A stretch of DNA of 64,000 nt, taken from Pelosinus baikalensis (GTDB taxonomy: Bacteria; Bacillota; Negativicutes; DSM-13327). The notes under the pieces were generated by a model. That model did no database searches and was not told the origin of the DNA. It worked only from the letters and a program-made list of their open reading frames with translations. This document shows, in pieces, positions 26,448 to 36,963 of the stretch. Numbering within the stretch: position 1 is the first letter of the stretch; each line of letters opens with the position of its first letter. Position numbers and translations under genes: made by a program. The stretch is from assembly GCF_020819555.1 (NCBI RefSeq), contig NZ_JAJHJB010000007.1, forward strand, positions 88,231 through 152,230. The letters run 5' to 3'.

Positions 26448-28673
26448 ATGCAAAATATTATCGCTGGCTTAAATCCCATGCAAAGGGAAGCAGTTTTACA
26501 TACCAATGGACCGCTACTCATTATGGCGGGTGCAGGATCTGGTAAGACCAAGGTATTAACTTGTCGCATTGCCTATCTTTTGGAACAAGGTGTAGCACCT
26601 TATAATATTTTAGCCATCACTTTTACGAATAAAGCTGCTGCAGAAATGAAAGAGCGCGTGCATACTATGGTCGGTGCTCAATCCAAAGATATTTGGCTTA
26701 GTACGTTTCATGCTTTTTGTGCTAAATTTCTGCGTATGGAGATTAGCGGAATGGCTGGTTATAAAAGTAATTTTGTAATTTATGATACATCCGATACCCA
26801 GTCTCTCGTTAAGAGTTGTTTAAAACAATTAAATCTGGATGATAAGCAGTTTCAGCCAAGCAGTGTTCTAGCTACCATATCCAATGCTAAGAATGCCTTA
26901 CAAGATGAACAGCAATTCACATCCTTATCCAGTAATTTTCATGAACAAAAAATAGCAGAGATTTACCAGTTATACCAACAGAAATTGCGTACTAACAATG
27001 CATTGGATTTTGATGATCTGCTCATGCTGTCGGTGAGACTCTTACAGAATAATGAAGAGGTTTTGGCAAAATACCAACGTAAATTCCACTATATTATGAT
27101 TGATGAATACCAAGATACAAACAGGGCCCAATACTTGTTGGCAGGTATGCTGGCGGATAAGCATCGCAATCTTTGTGTTGTAGGTGATGCGGATCAGAGT
27201 ATCTATGGCTGGCGGGGAGCGGATATTCGTAATATTTTAGATTTTGAAAAAGATTATCCAGAAGCCAAGATGATTACCTTAGAGCAAAATTATCGTTCGA
27301 CTCAAGTGATTTTAGATGCTGCTAACGCTGTAATTGAGCACAATAGCTCCCGGAAGCCGAAGGAATTGTGGACGCAAAATCCTCAAGGTGAACTGATTAC
27401 TCACTATTTAGCTCACCATGAGAAGGATGAAGCCCAGTTCATTGGGGATACTATTACTAAGCTAAATACAGTGTATCGTACGTCTTATGGTGACGTTGCA
27501 ATATTATATCGCACCAATACCCAGTCTAGGGCTATTGAAGAAGCTTTCATGCAGGCTGGTATTCCTTATGTGATTGTAGGCGGGTTAAAATTTTATGATC
27601 GTAAAGAAATCAAAGATATCTTAGCTTATTTGCGGGTTATTTTTAATCCGGCAGATAGTGTCAGTCTTTTGCGAATTATCAACGTGCCCAGGAGGGGACT
27701 TGGAGATACTACGATTAGCCGCTTAACAGCTTATGCTGCAGAGAATAATATGACATTGTTTGATGTGGTGAGTAATCCTGAATTAGTACCAGGACTTACT
27801 GCAAGAGCAAAAGCTCCGTTAGAATTTTTGGCGGAACTGATTTTTAACTTAATGGCTCAAGTACATTCTTTGTCTGTTGTAGAATTAGTGAACAAAGTAA
27901 TGCATGACTCTGGTTATGTAGAGGAGTTGCAAAAGAGTACGGATTTGCAAGATGAAAATAGGCTGGACAATTTAAAAGAGTTTCTAAGTGTTGCAAAGGA
28001 GTTTGCCAAGAGTGACGGGGAAGAAACCTTAGAACGGTTCTTAGAGCAGGTTGCTTTGGTAGCTGACATTGATAATGCTGAAATATCAGAAGCCCGTGTT
28101 ACACTTATGACACTGCACTCTGCAAAAGGATTGGAATTTCCAGTTGTTTTTATGGCTGGTATGGAAGAAGGGCTTTTCCCTCATTCACGCACATTAATGA
28201 ATGAAGAAGAAATTGAAGAAGAACGGCGAATTTGCTATGTAGGTATTACAAGAGCCCGCCGCAAATTATATATGACCAATGCCCGCATGCGCACCATTTA
28301 TGGCAGGACGCAAATGTTTCCTTTATCCCGGTTCTTGAGCGAAATTCCGAGTGCCATGGTGGAAAAATATTCAGGCAGGCAAAATCATTATGGTTTTGCC
28401 AGTAATGGAAGTAAGGCGACCATCAATCCGCCTGCTTCGACCTCATCCGTTGTACAAAGTCCCTTACGAGCTCCTATTATGAAAGCTCATCCTCAAAAAG
28501 GGCAAAGCAGTGGTGCTTGGAAAGTCGCTGATAAGGCTCAGCATACAAAGTGGGGAATTGGTACTGTAATTGAAGTGAAGGGGAGTGGAGACAGCCAGGA
28601 ACTTAAAATTGCGTTTCCTGGCCTTGGCATCAAACTTGTCGTTGCGAATATGGCGCCGATTACCAAAGTGTAA
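26448..28673 (+). CDS. pcrA: ATP-dependent DNA helicase PcrA
   Basis: UvrD/Rep-family SF1 3'-5' helicase used in repair and replication, 741 aa. Motif I is MAGAGSGKTKVL, motif II IDEYQDTN, motif III VVGDADQSIYGWRGAD, motif IV LEQNYRST, motif V/VI LMTLHSAKGLEF and VGITRARRKLYM. The C-terminal Tudor-like region ends with KWGIGTVIEVKG. It is followed by ligA, the classical pcrA-ligA pairing seen across Firmicutes. Confidence 0.97.
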   Translation: MQNIIAGLNPMQREAVLHTNGPLLIMAGAGSGKTKVLTCRIAYLLEQGVAPYNILAITFTNKAAAEMKERVHTMVGAQSKDIWLSTFHAFCAKFLRMEISGMAGYKSNFVIYDTSDTQSLVKSCLKQLNLDDKQFQPSSVLATISNAKNALQDEQQFTSLSSNFHEQKIAEIYQLYQQKLRTNNALDFDDLLMLSVRLLQNNEEVLAKYQRKFHYIMIDEYQDTNRAQYLLAGMLADKHRNLCVVGDADQSIYGWRGADIRNILDFEKDYPEAKMITLEQNYRSTQVILDAANAVIEHNSSRKPKELWTQNPQGELITHYLAHHEKDEAQFIGDTITKLNTVYRTSYGDVAILYRTNTQSRAIEEAFMQAGIPYVIVGGLKFYDRKEIKDILAYLRVIFNPADSVSLLRIINVPRRGLGDTTISRLTAYAAENNMTLFDVVSNPELVPGLTARAKAPLEFLAELIFNLMAQVHSLSVVELVNKVMHDSGYVEELQKSTDLQDENRLDNLKEFLSVAKEFAKSDGEETLERFLEQVALVADIDNAEISEARVTLMTLHSAKGLEFPVVFMAGMEEGLFPHSRTLMNEEEIEEERRICYVGITRARRKLYMTNARMRTIYGRTQMFPLSRFLSEIPSAMVEKYSGRQNHYGFASNGSKATINPPASTSSVVQSPLRAPIMKAHPQKGQSSGAWKVADKAQHTKWGIGTVIEVKGSGDSQELKIAFPGLGIKLVVANMAPITKV

Positions 28674-28747
28674 TAGAGAAGGAATATTAAGCCTTAGGCT
28701 GCGTGTTAGAGCAGCTTGGTATAAAAAGATACTTTTATGACAATATA

Positions 28748-28776
28748 AGAAAGCTGCAGTCTATGCTGCAGCTTTC
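28748..28776 (+). terminator. Hairpin between pcrA and ligA
   Basis: AAGCTGCAG and CTGCAGCTT form a perfect 9-bp stem followed by TTCC and only a weak T-rich tract; a leaky terminator or RNA-processing hairpin. Confidence 0.5.
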
Positions 28777-28805
28777 CTGATTCTAATTTGGGAGTGATCA
28801 AAGTC

Positions 28806-30842
28806 GTGGAAAAAAAGCTAGATGATATACAGGAAATTCAAAACAAAATCATCCAGTTGCGTGAACAACTCCATTATCATAACTATCGTTACTATGTTCT
28901 TGATGATCCTGAAATTGGGGACCGAGAATTTGATCTGTTAATGCGTAGTTTAATCGAGCTGGAATCATCCTATCCCCAGTTGATCACGGCGGATTCTCCT
29001 ACCCAGCGAGTGGGTGGTATGGTTGCAGGCGGTTTTAAGCGTGTAAATCATGCTACACCCATGCGTAGTTTAGGAAATTGCTTTTCTGCAGATGAATTAC
29101 TGGCTTTTCATAATCGAGTGCAAAGTGGTCTGGGAGAAGAGCAGGGTATTGAATATGTAGTGGAGCTAAAGATTGATGGCTTAGCAATTAATTTAACTTA
29201 TGAAAATGGTCATCTAGTGAGTGGTGTTACCCGGGGCGATGGTACCCAGGGAGAAGATGTGACTACGAATATTCGAACCATTAAATCAATACCTTTAATG
29301 CTGCGTGGTGATCATGTTGGGATTCCTTCTTTTCTAGAGGTCCGTGGTGAAATATATATGCCCAGTAAGGAATTTGAGCGTTTAAATCATGAACGAGAAG
29401 AAGCAGGCGAAGCATTATTAGCAAATCCGCGTAATGCTGCTGCAGGGTCCTTGCGTCAGCTTGACCCTAAGGTGACAGCCAATCGAGCCTTAGATATCTT
29501 TGTCTACGGCGTTGGTACTTATACAGGTATTGAATTAACTACACATGGACAAGTGCTAGGATATCTCAATCAACTAGGACTAAAAATCAACCCTCATTAT
29601 AAGATATTTAATCAGATCGAAGATGTGATTGCCTACTGTACGGGTTTTGCTGAAAAGCGTCATGAACTTCCTTACGAGATTGATGGGATGGTCATAAAGG
29701 TAAATGATTTAAGCAGTCAGCAAATCTTAGGTTATACAGCTAAAGATCCGAGATGGGCGATTGCTTATAAATTTCCAGCGGAGCAAGCGATTACTGTGGT
29801 AGAAGATATTTTTGTAGGGCTTGGACGGACGGGAGTATTGACGCCAACAGCAATTCTTCGCCCTGTAAGAGTAGCGGGTTCCACCATTAGCCGAGCGACC
29901 TTACATAACCAGGATTATATAGAAGAAAAAGATATTCGTATTGGAGATACGGTAATTATTCATAAGGCAGGAGAAGTCATTCCGAAAGTTGTTTCAGTGG
30001 TAATGGAGAAACGTACTGGAGCACAGATCCCCTTTGTTATGCCAGAGGAATGTCCTGAATGCAAAGGCAAAGTAATAAGGCAAGAGGGGGAGTCTGCTCA
30101 CAAGTGTACAAACCCCCACTGTCCTGCACTTTTTCGAGAAGGCTTGATTCACTTTGTATCTCGTGATGCTATGAATATTGATGGCTTGGGTCCAGCGGTA
30201 TTAAATGCCTTAGTAGATACTGGTCTTGTTAAAGATGTGGCAGACTTGTATCAATTAGAAATGGAACAAGTCCTTACAGTACCCCGAATGGGTAAAAAGT
30301 CAGCAGAAAATCTGCTGACTGCTATTGAAAACAGCAAACAGGCAGGATTGTCCAGATTATTATTTGCTTTAGGCATTCGTCACGTTGGTGTAAAAGCTGC
30401 CGGAATCGTAGCACGGCGTTATGGTAATATGGAGGATTTAAAGCAAGCTTCAGTAGAAGAACTGCTGGAACTAGATGAAGTAGGTACTAAAATTGCAGAA
30501 AGCATTGTTGCGTATTTTGCTGCTGAAGAAAATTTAGAGCTGGTTGCTAGACTTGAAACTGCTGGCTTAAACATGATAGAAGAAAAACAAACAATTACGG
30601 AAAATCAGCTTTTTTCAGGGAAAACGTTTGTATTAACAGGAACCTTAGAAAAAATGAGTCGCAATCAGGCATCTGACATCATTCAAAAATTAGGCGGTAA
30701 AGTATCCGGCTCAGTTAGTAAAAAAACGAATTATGTGGTTGCTGGCGCAGAAGCAGGCAGTAAGCTTGATAAGGCTCAGCAGTTAGGGGTAGAAGTGCTA
30801 GAGGAAGAAGATTTTCTAAGAATGGTTGGGGATGGCAAATAA
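28806..30842 (+). CDS. ligA: NAD-dependent DNA ligase LigA
   Basis: Seals nicks using NAD, 678 aa. Order: domain Ia (YYVLDDPEIGDREFD), the adenylation site Lys in VELKIDGLAIN, OB fold, Cys4 zinc finger (CPECKGK and CTNPHCPALF), HhH domain and a C-terminal BRCT (GKTFVLTGTLEKMSR). GTG at 28806 is the preferred start (MEKKLDD), as the upstream GGGAG is at suitable distance; earlier TTG and GTG codons remain possible. Confidence 0.96.
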   Translation: MEKKLDDIQEIQNKIIQLREQLHYHNYRYYVLDDPEIGDREFDLLMRSLIELESSYPQLITADSPTQRVGGMVAGGFKRVNHATPMRSLGNCFSADELLAFHNRVQSGLGEEQGIEYVVELKIDGLAINLTYENGHLVSGVTRGDGTQGEDVTTNIRTIKSIPLMLRGDHVGIPSFLEVRGEIYMPSKEFERLNHEREEAGEALLANPRNAAAGSLRQLDPKVTANRALDIFVYGVGTYTGIELTTHGQVLGYLNQLGLKINPHYKIFNQIEDVIAYCTGFAEKRHELPYEIDGMVIKVNDLSSQQILGYTAKDPRWAIAYKFPAEQAITVVEDIFVGLGRTGVLTPTAILRPVRVAGSTISRATLHNQDYIEEKDIRIGDTVIIHKAGEVIPKVVSVVMEKRTGAQIPFVMPEECPECKGKVIRQEGESAHKCTNPHCPALFREGLIHFVSRDAMNIDGLGPAVLNALVDTGLVKDVADLYQLEMEQVLTVPRMGKKSAENLLTAIENSKQAGLSRLLFALGIRHVGVKAAGIVARRYGNMEDLKQASVEELLELDEVGTKIAESIVAYFAAEENLELVARLETAGLNMIEEKQTITENQLFSGKTFVLTGTLEKMSRNQASDIIQKLGGKVSGSVSKKTNYVVAGAEAGSKLDKAQQLGVEVLEEEDFLRMVGDGK

Positions 30843-30948
30843 ATTAAGAATAGTGAAAAGGAATATTAGGACTTATTGGAGAATTGCATTAGAATAAAAG
30901 TACGTAATTTGTTCCAATGATTTTTCAAGTGAAAAGGAGTCAAAGAAT

Positions 30949-31902
30949 ATGCCTATAAAAATCCCCAATAATTTGCCAGCTGTAAATATTCTTGAGAAAG
31001 AAAATATTTTTACAATGGATGAGGATCGTGCCTATGCGCAAGATATACGTCCACTTCGAATATTACTATTAAATTTGATGCCGACGAAAATTGTTACAGA
31101 GACACAATTACTCCGGTTATTGGGGAATTCACCCCTACAGGTAGAATTTGATTTCATCTACACAGCAACCTATGAACCTAAAAATACACCTCATGAACAT
31201 CTCGTTAAATTCTATGAAACTTTTGCTGACGTGAAAGATCGTAAGTATGATGGCATGATCATTACTGGCGCGCCAGTGGAAAAAATGCCTTATGAGGAAG
31301 TTGTCTACTGGAATGAGTTGTGTGAAATTATGGATTGGAGTAGAAAGAATGTTTATTCTACCTTGCATATTTGCTGGGGAGCTCAAGCTGCTTTGTATCA
31401 TTATTATGGTATTCCTAAACATGACTTACCTCAAAAATTATTTGGTGTGTTTCCTCACACTGTAAATATGAAAGAAAAAATGTTATTTCGGGGCTTTGAT
31501 GAAGTTTTTTATGTTCCTCATTCCAGACATACAGATATAAAAAAAGAAGATGTGGAGAAGGTGCCCCAATTATCCATCCTGTCTGAGTCAGAAGAGGCGG
31601 GTGTTTATGCAGTCATTGACAAAACCTATCGGCATTTATTTATTACGGGTCATGCTGAATATGATGTATTAACTCTTAAAACAGAATATGATCGTGATGT
31701 GGCAGAAGGGTTGCCTATTAATATTCCAGTCAATTATTATCCCAATGATGATCCTCAAAAAACACCAATCGTGCGTTGGCGCAGTGCAGCCAATTTACTG
31801 TTTTCCAATTGGCTTAATTATTATGTATATCAAGGAACTCCTTTTGATTTGAATCGCTTAAGTGAAGATGAATTGCGTGGTATTGATGGGGATGGGATTT
31901 AA
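30949..31902 (+). CDS. metA: Homoserine O-acyltransferase MetA
   Basis: Activates homoserine for methionine synthesis, 317 aa. MetA-family features: N-terminal MPIKIPNNLPAVNIL, LNLMPTKIVTETQLLRLL, the nucleophile Cys in LHICWGAQAALYHYYG, and the His/Glu pair in ITGHAEYD. MetA enzymes may use succinyl- or acetyl-CoA, and sequence alone does not let me choose. AAAAGGAG ribosome site. No SAM riboswitch is visible upstream, unlike metNIQ. Confidence 0.95.
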   Translation: MPIKIPNNLPAVNILEKENIFTMDEDRAYAQDIRPLRILLLNLMPTKIVTETQLLRLLGNSPLQVEFDFIYTATYEPKNTPHEHLVKFYETFADVKDRKYDGMIITGAPVEKMPYEEVVYWNELCEIMDWSRKNVYSTLHICWGAQAALYHYYGIPKHDLPQKLFGVFPHTVNMKEKMLFRGFDEVFYVPHSRHTDIKKEDVEKVPQLSILSESEEAGVYAVIDKTYRHLFITGHAEYDVLTLKTEYDRDVAEGLPINIPVNYYPNDDPQKTPIVRWRSAANLLFSNWLNYYVYQGTPFDLNRLSEDELRGIDGDGI

Positions 31903-31945
31903 CTAAAATCCTTTCTACATATTTGTCCGCTGCGAACTAATGAGA

Positions 31946-31994
31946 AAAACTAGAGGCTATATTCCATTCATAATGGAATATAGCCTCTAGTTTT
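31946..31994 (+). terminator. Terminator after metA
   Basis: A perfect stem of more than 20 bp (core CTAGAGGCTATATTCCATT and its complement) around CAT, ending in TTTTC. Confidence 0.88.
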
Positions 31995-32312
31995 CAGTAT
32001 GAGTCATTATGGTATGACTACTACCGTATTCTTATTTAATAATCGTTATTGTACCTTCTTTGCGCGGTGCAGGAGTTGGTATTTCGCCAGCATTGTAGCC
32101 AAATGCTCCGGAAGCAACGGGTGTGCTTTTTGTTGACCTTTTTTCAGGATCATTCAATGAAAATCAGTAGTTAAGAGGTAAAAGAACCCTTAGACTAAAA
32201 AATTCTATAGTAATAATGTTTGCAAGGAATTGCATATCTATAATATAGATTTCATCTATTCGAAAGCCTCTAAGAAATTGTTTCTAAATATCTTTTACTA
32301 CTGTAGGATAGT

Positions 32313-32435
32313 CTCTCGGAAAGTGCCATTTAGGACGGAAAAGATGAGCGCATAACTAAGGCTTCAACCTGCTACTTAATCCACGCTTTATGCTCATTTG
32401 CTAGTTTACGGCTATATATGGTTTTTCTCCGAGAG
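32313..32435 (+). ncRNA. Candidate structured leader of prkA
   Basis: CTCTCGGA (32313-32320) is exactly complementary to TCCGAGAG (32428-32435), closing a 107-nt domain. Inside, TGA(GC)GCATAA (32345-32355) pairs with TTATGCTCA (32388-32396) with a two-base bulge. The closing stem ends 15 nt before the prkA ribosome site. I do not recognise a known riboswitch class; the RNA assignment is inference. Confidence 0.4.
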
Positions 32436-32467
32436 TACGCTTGTAAATTAAGGGGAGGGGCAATTTT

Positions 32468-34396
32468 ATGAAAAGTTTTGACTTTGCAAGTCTTATACAA
32501 CAAGACCGGGAAGCAAAGACGCATCGACAGTTTGATGGTGTGCTTCTTGATTATCTGGCAATCATTAAGGAAAATCCTAAGGTAGTCATGCTGGCGCATC
32601 AGCGCATGTATGATTTGCTGATTGCTGCTGGCGTAGAAACAGTAAAAACGGAAGAGCATCCACGTTTAAAACGAATCTATGGCAATGATCTATTAAAGCG
32701 CTACACATATTTTAAAAATGATTTTTATGGCATCGATAAGACACTCATGAAAATTATGCGTTATTTTCATTCTGCAGCGATGAAAGGAGAAGAATCTAGG
32801 CAAGTCCTCTATTTTGTTGGGCCTGTCGGTGCGGGCAAGTCTTCTATAATGGAAGCCTTGAAGCGAATGCTGGAAATGAGCCATTCTATTTATATCATAA
32901 AGGATTGTCCAATGCGGGAAGAGCCGCTTCACTTGATTCCGAAACACCTTCGTCCCAAATTTGAAGAGCTGTTAGGTGTAAAAATTGAAGGTGATCTTTG
33001 CCCTGTTTGCCGCTATCGTTTAAAAAATGAATACCACGGTGAGTTTGAGCGCTTTCCAGTAGAAACTGCAGAGTTTTCCATTCGGTCCCGTAAAGGGATA
33101 GGTACAGTACCTCCAGTTGACCCCAATAATCAAGATACTTCCGTGTTGATTGGATCTGTTGATATTTCTAAAATGGATTTATATCCTGAAGATGATCCTA
33201 GAGTATTGTCATTAAACGGAGCTTTCAATGTAGGAAATCGGGGATTGGTTGAGTTTATTGAAGTCTTTAAGAATGATGTGGAATATTTGCATACGATGAT
33301 TACCGCTACTCAAGAAAAGTCCATACCGTCGCCAGGCAAGGGCTCTATGATTTATTTTGATGGCATCATTTTAGCTCACTCGAATGAAGCGGAATGGAAT
33401 AAATTTAAATCTGATCATACGAATGAAGCGATTTTAGACAGAATTGTTAAAGTTGAAGTTCCCTATTGCCTGGAGCTGGATGAAGAAGTAAAGATTTATC
33501 AGAAAATTTTAAGAAGCAGCAGTTTCGATGCTCATATTGCACCTCATACGATTGAAATGGCATCCATGTTTGCCATTTTAACTCGATTGAGTCCGTCAGC
33601 CAAAGTAGACCCATTAACAAAATTGAAACTATATAATGGCGAGGAAATTGTAGAAAAAGGTTCTACAAAGAAAATTGATATTTTTGAACTCAGGGATGAA
33701 GCGCAGCGAGAAGGTATGACGGGGATTTCTACTCGCTTCATTATGAAGGCTGTAGATGTTGCCCTATCGGAATCAGAAAATAATTGTATTAACCCCATTA
33801 GTATTTTAGATACTTTAACTAAAGCAGTTAAGGAATTGGCCATTGCTGAAGATGATAAAAAACGGTATTTAGTTTTTTTACAAGATACCATTAAAAAAGA
33901 GTATCATAAGATTCTGGAGAAAGAAATTACACGAGCCTTTATACATGGATATAGTGAACAAGCGGAAAGCTTATTTAATAACTATTTGGATCATGCGGAG
34001 GCTTTTGCTAATTCAACTAAGATAAAAGATAAGAATACAGGCGAGGAGCTAGAACCTGATCTTAAGTTTCTTCAGTCAATCGAAGAACAGGTTGGTATTT
34101 ATAGTACTGCGGCACCTGGTTTTCGTCAGGACGTGACTGCTTATATGTTCTCCGTCTTGCGTAATGGCGGCAAAATTGATTATCAGTGTTATGAACCGTT
34201 AAAAGAGGCCATTGAAAAGAAATTAACGGTAGCCGTTAAAGAAATTTCACGTATTATTACGAAGGCGAGAGTACGGGATAAAGAACAAGATACCAAATAT
34301 AATGTTATGGGTGAGGAATTAAAAGCGAATGGTTATTGTGACCATTGTTGTAATGTCATCTTGAAATATGCGGCCAATAATCTTTGGAAGGACTAA
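32468..34396 (+). CDS. prkA: PrkA family serine protein kinase
   Basis: AAA-type protein kinase (YeaG/PrkA family), 642 aa. PrkA AAA domain with Walker A VGPVGAGKSSIMEAL near residue 120, and the C-terminal PrkA region. In Bacillus it promotes sporulation and in enterics it acts in stress signalling. It is the first gene of prkA-yhbH-spoVR, an order conserved in many bacteria, so the three proteins probably work together. ATG preceded by AGGGGAGGGG. Confidence 0.94.
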   Translation: MKSFDFASLIQQDREAKTHRQFDGVLLDYLAIIKENPKVVMLAHQRMYDLLIAAGVETVKTEEHPRLKRIYGNDLLKRYTYFKNDFYGIDKTLMKIMRYFHSAAMKGEESRQVLYFVGPVGAGKSSIMEALKRMLEMSHSIYIIKDCPMREEPLHLIPKHLRPKFEELLGVKIEGDLCPVCRYRLKNEYHGEFERFPVETAEFSIRSRKGIGTVPPVDPNNQDTSVLIGSVDISKMDLYPEDDPRVLSLNGAFNVGNRGLVEFIEVFKNDVEYLHTMITATQEKSIPSPGKGSMIYFDGIILAHSNEAEWNKFKSDHTNEAILDRIVKVEVPYCLELDEEVKIYQKILRSSSFDAHIAPHTIEMASMFAILTRLSPSAKVDPLTKLKLYNGEEIVEKGSTKKIDIFELRDEAQREGMTGISTRFIMKAVDVALSESENNCINPISILDTLTKAVKELAIAEDDKKRYLVFLQDTIKKEYHKILEKEITRAFIHGYSEQAESLFNNYLDHAEAFANSTKIKDKNTGEELEPDLKFLQSIEEQVGIYSTAAPGFRQDVTAYMFSVLRNGGKIDYQCYEPLKEAIEKKLTVAVKEISRIITKARVRDKEQDTKYNVMGEELKANGYCDHCCNVILKYAANNLWKD

Positions 34397-34424
34397 GGGG
34401 TTGGTAGGAGGGAGATGACAAGTA

Positions 34425-35609
34425 GTGGCTATCTTTAAGGATGGGAATACGAATAGTTCAGATCGTTCGGCATGGGACCGCAAAAGACATCGTCAACTAG
34501 TGGAAGAAAGCATAAAAAAGAATTTAGGTGATATTATTGCCGAGGAAAGTATTATTGGGCAAAGCAAGGATAAAAAAATAAAAATTCCCATAAGAGGAAT
34601 TAAAGAATATCAATTCATTTACGGAAAGAATGCCGGTGGCACAGGTTCTGGGGAAGGGCAGGAAGCAAAGGGGCAGGTTATTGGCAAGGCGAATGGTCAG
34701 CCAGGGCAGCAGCCAGGACAGGGGCAAGCTGGTAATAATCCCGGTGAAGACGTTTACGAGACAGAAATAACCATAGAGGAACTTACTAGTTATCTTTTCG
34801 ATGATTTACAATTACCGGATATGGAAAGGAAAAAGTTCGCGCAAATCGAGTCAGAACGCAAATTTAAGCGTTCAAGCTTTCAGCGCAAAGGGATTCCACC
34901 CCATTTAAATAAGAAAAGAACGTTGGCAGAAAAAATTAAACGTCAAAAAATGGCGCAGCGGGATAAATATAATAATGAGGAAAACGAATCTCCGGAACGT
35001 ATACCTTTTCATGAAAATGACTTGCGCTATTGCCGCATAAAAGAAGATACCCGCAGGCATTCCAATGCGGTAGTGATTTGTATCATGGATACATCTGGAT
35101 CAATGGATCAAACCAAGAAATATTTAGCGCGCAGTTTTTATTTTTTGCTGTACCAATTTGTACGCTGGAAGTATGAACATGTTGAGGTAGCATTTATCGC
35201 TCATACGACCACTGCTCAAGAAGTGAATGAACAAGAGTTTTTCCATCGAGGCGAGACTGGAGGAACCTATATCAGCAGTGGGTATGAAAAAGCGTTAGAA
35301 ATTATTGAACAGCGTTATAATCCAGCCATCTGGAATATTTATATCTTTCACTGCTCAGATGGTGATAACTGGGGTGAAGATAATGCTAAAGCTGTTGCTT
35401 TAGTGAACCAGCTTTGTACGATCAGCAATTTATTTGGGTATGGAGAAATAACAACCAGTAGCATGTATGGGAGTGCCATTAGCAAAGAATATGAAAAACA
35501 AATACACTTGGATAATTTTATTATGGTTATGATGGGCGATAAAACAGATATTTGGCCAGCATTTAAGAAGATCTTAGATACGGAATCTGCATCCGGAGGT
35601 AACAGCTGA
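34425..35609 (+). CDS. yhbH: Sporulation protein YhbH (DUF444)
   Basis: 394-residue DUF444 protein with a C-terminal von Willebrand A-like domain whose metal site is visible as IMDTSGSM. The N-terminal half is charged and contains a Gly/Gln-rich linker (about residues 75-105). Starts with GTG at 34425, after GGAGGGAG. Overlaps spoVR by one base. Conserved partner of PrkA and SpoVR. Confidence 0.93.
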   Translation: MAIFKDGNTNSSDRSAWDRKRHRQLVEESIKKNLGDIIAEESIIGQSKDKKIKIPIRGIKEYQFIYGKNAGGTGSGEGQEAKGQVIGKANGQPGQQPGQGQAGNNPGEDVYETEITIEELTSYLFDDLQLPDMERKKFAQIESERKFKRSSFQRKGIPPHLNKKRTLAEKIKRQKMAQRDKYNNEENESPERIPFHENDLRYCRIKEDTRRHSNAVVICIMDTSGSMDQTKKYLARSFYFLLYQFVRWKYEHVEVAFIAHTTTAQEVNEQEFFHRGETGGTYISSGYEKALEIIEQRYNPAIWNIYIFHCSDGDNWGEDNAKAVALVNQLCTISNLFGYGEITTSSMYGSAISKEYEKQIHLDNFIMVMMGDKTDIWPAFKKILDTESASGGNS

Positions 35610-36892
35610 TGGCAGCCTATAGCTTAGACGAATTAGAATACTGGAATGATAAAATTGAAAAGTTAGTATGGGATGCAGGATTAGATTGTTATGAACAGCA
35701 TTTTGAAATATGCAGTTATGAGGATATGTTGTGTTATGAGGCATACGTAGGTATGCCTTCCCATTATCCTCACTGGAGCTTTGGTAAGGCTTATGAAAGG
35801 CAAAAAACTTTTTATAAATACAATCTTGTTGGATTACCCTATGAAATGGTGATTAACTCCGATCCTTGCATTGCTTATTTAATGCGGGATAATACCTTGC
35901 TCATTCATATTTTGACCATGGCCCACGTATACGGGCATAATGATTTTTTTAAGAATAATCGTCTATTTAAACGGGATACACGGGCCAAGCTGGAGATGGA
36001 AATGTTTAAGGCTCATGCGAATCGTGTCAGGGAATATATACAAGATCCCAGCATCGGTCCAGATAAGGTAGAGCGTATTTTGGATGCGGCACACGGACTT
36101 AAATTTCAAACGTGCCGGCATGGCGAAAGAAAGCAAATTCCTGAGGAAGAGGAAGGAACTGTGCCAGAGCGGCTAAAAGATGATTTATTAGCATTTCTGG
36201 CAGAGAAAGGAAAGCTGGTTGAATGGGAACGTGATTTAATTCATATCGTACGGGAAGAGACTATGTACTTTATTCCCCAATTGGAAACTAAGATTATGAA
36301 TGAAGGATGGGCCAGCTACTGGCATTATCAAATTTTAAATCAACTTGAGTTGCCACAGGGACTTCACTTGGAATTTTTACAACGCCATCATTTGGTGATA
36401 CGTCCTCATCAAGGGCAGATTAATCCTTATTTTCTGGGCTTTAAGATGTTTGAATACTTGGATCAGCAGCCTGGCGGGCGAGAGAAGATTATGGCCATAC
36501 GGTCTGAGGATCGGGATCAGTCTTTTATACGCCGTTATTTAAACCAGGAGTTGTGTGAAAAGCTGCATTTGTTCTCCTATGGCATACAAGGTGAAGATAT
36601 AGTTGTAACAGAAGTTTCGAATGAAGAAGGCTGGAAAACAGTACGAGACAATTTGGCTAATGCCGTTGGCTTAGGGAGTATACCTATTATTAGACCTGTG
36701 GGGGTGGAAAATGGTACCTTACTATTAGAGCATGTTTGTGATCAACGAGAATTGGAATTAAACTATGCCCAGGAAACCGTCAAATATGTTGTTGATCTTT
36801 GGGGCGGAAAAGTTGATTTGCGAGTCAAGATCGATAATAATCCTAAAATCATTAGTTGTAGTGAAGGTAAAATAGTGAATGTACATGATTGA
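35609..36892 (+). CDS. spoVR: SpoVR family protein
   Basis: 427-residue SpoVR protein, linked to spore cortex formation in Bacillus. Family features: YEAYVGMPSHYPHWSFGK, AHVYGHNDFFKNN and NEGWASYWHYQIL, all rich in His and aromatic residues. Third gene of the trio, followed by a strong terminator. Confidence 0.94.
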   Translation: MAAYSLDELEYWNDKIEKLVWDAGLDCYEQHFEICSYEDMLCYEAYVGMPSHYPHWSFGKAYERQKTFYKYNLVGLPYEMVINSDPCIAYLMRDNTLLIHILTMAHVYGHNDFFKNNRLFKRDTRAKLEMEMFKAHANRVREYIQDPSIGPDKVERILDAAHGLKFQTCRHGERKQIPEEEEGTVPERLKDDLLAFLAEKGKLVEWERDLIHIVREETMYFIPQLETKIMNEGWASYWHYQILNQLELPQGLHLEFLQRHHLVIRPHQGQINPYFLGFKMFEYLDQQPGGREKIMAIRSEDRDQSFIRRYLNQELCEKLHLFSYGIQGEDIVVTEVSNEEGWKTVRDNLANAVGLGSIPIIRPVGVENGTLLLEHVCDQRELELNYAQETVKYVVDLWGGKVDLRVKIDNNPKIISCSEGKIVNVHD

Positions 36893-36895
36893 GAA

Positions 36896-36944
36896 AGACA
36901 AAGATTGCTGCAACGTCGATTCTGCGTTGCAGCAATCTTTGTCT
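36896..36944 (+). terminator. Terminator of prkA-yhbH-spoVR
   Basis: A perfect 20-bp stem (core AAGATTGCTGCAACG with its complement) around a 9-nt loop, ending in TTTGTCT. Confidence 0.85.
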
Positions 36945-36963
36945 GTAAGTGAAAGAATATAAG

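Larger units (their letters stand above)
31903..32467. other. 565-nt gene-free region before prkA
   Basis: Holds the metA terminator, an AT-rich stretch, and the structured prkA leader (32313-32435). On the minus strand 32032-32163 is an open stretch of 43 codons containing PVASGAFGYNAGEIPTP and ending TIIK, but with no ATG and no ribosome site; it may be a gene remnant. Confidence 0.5.
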
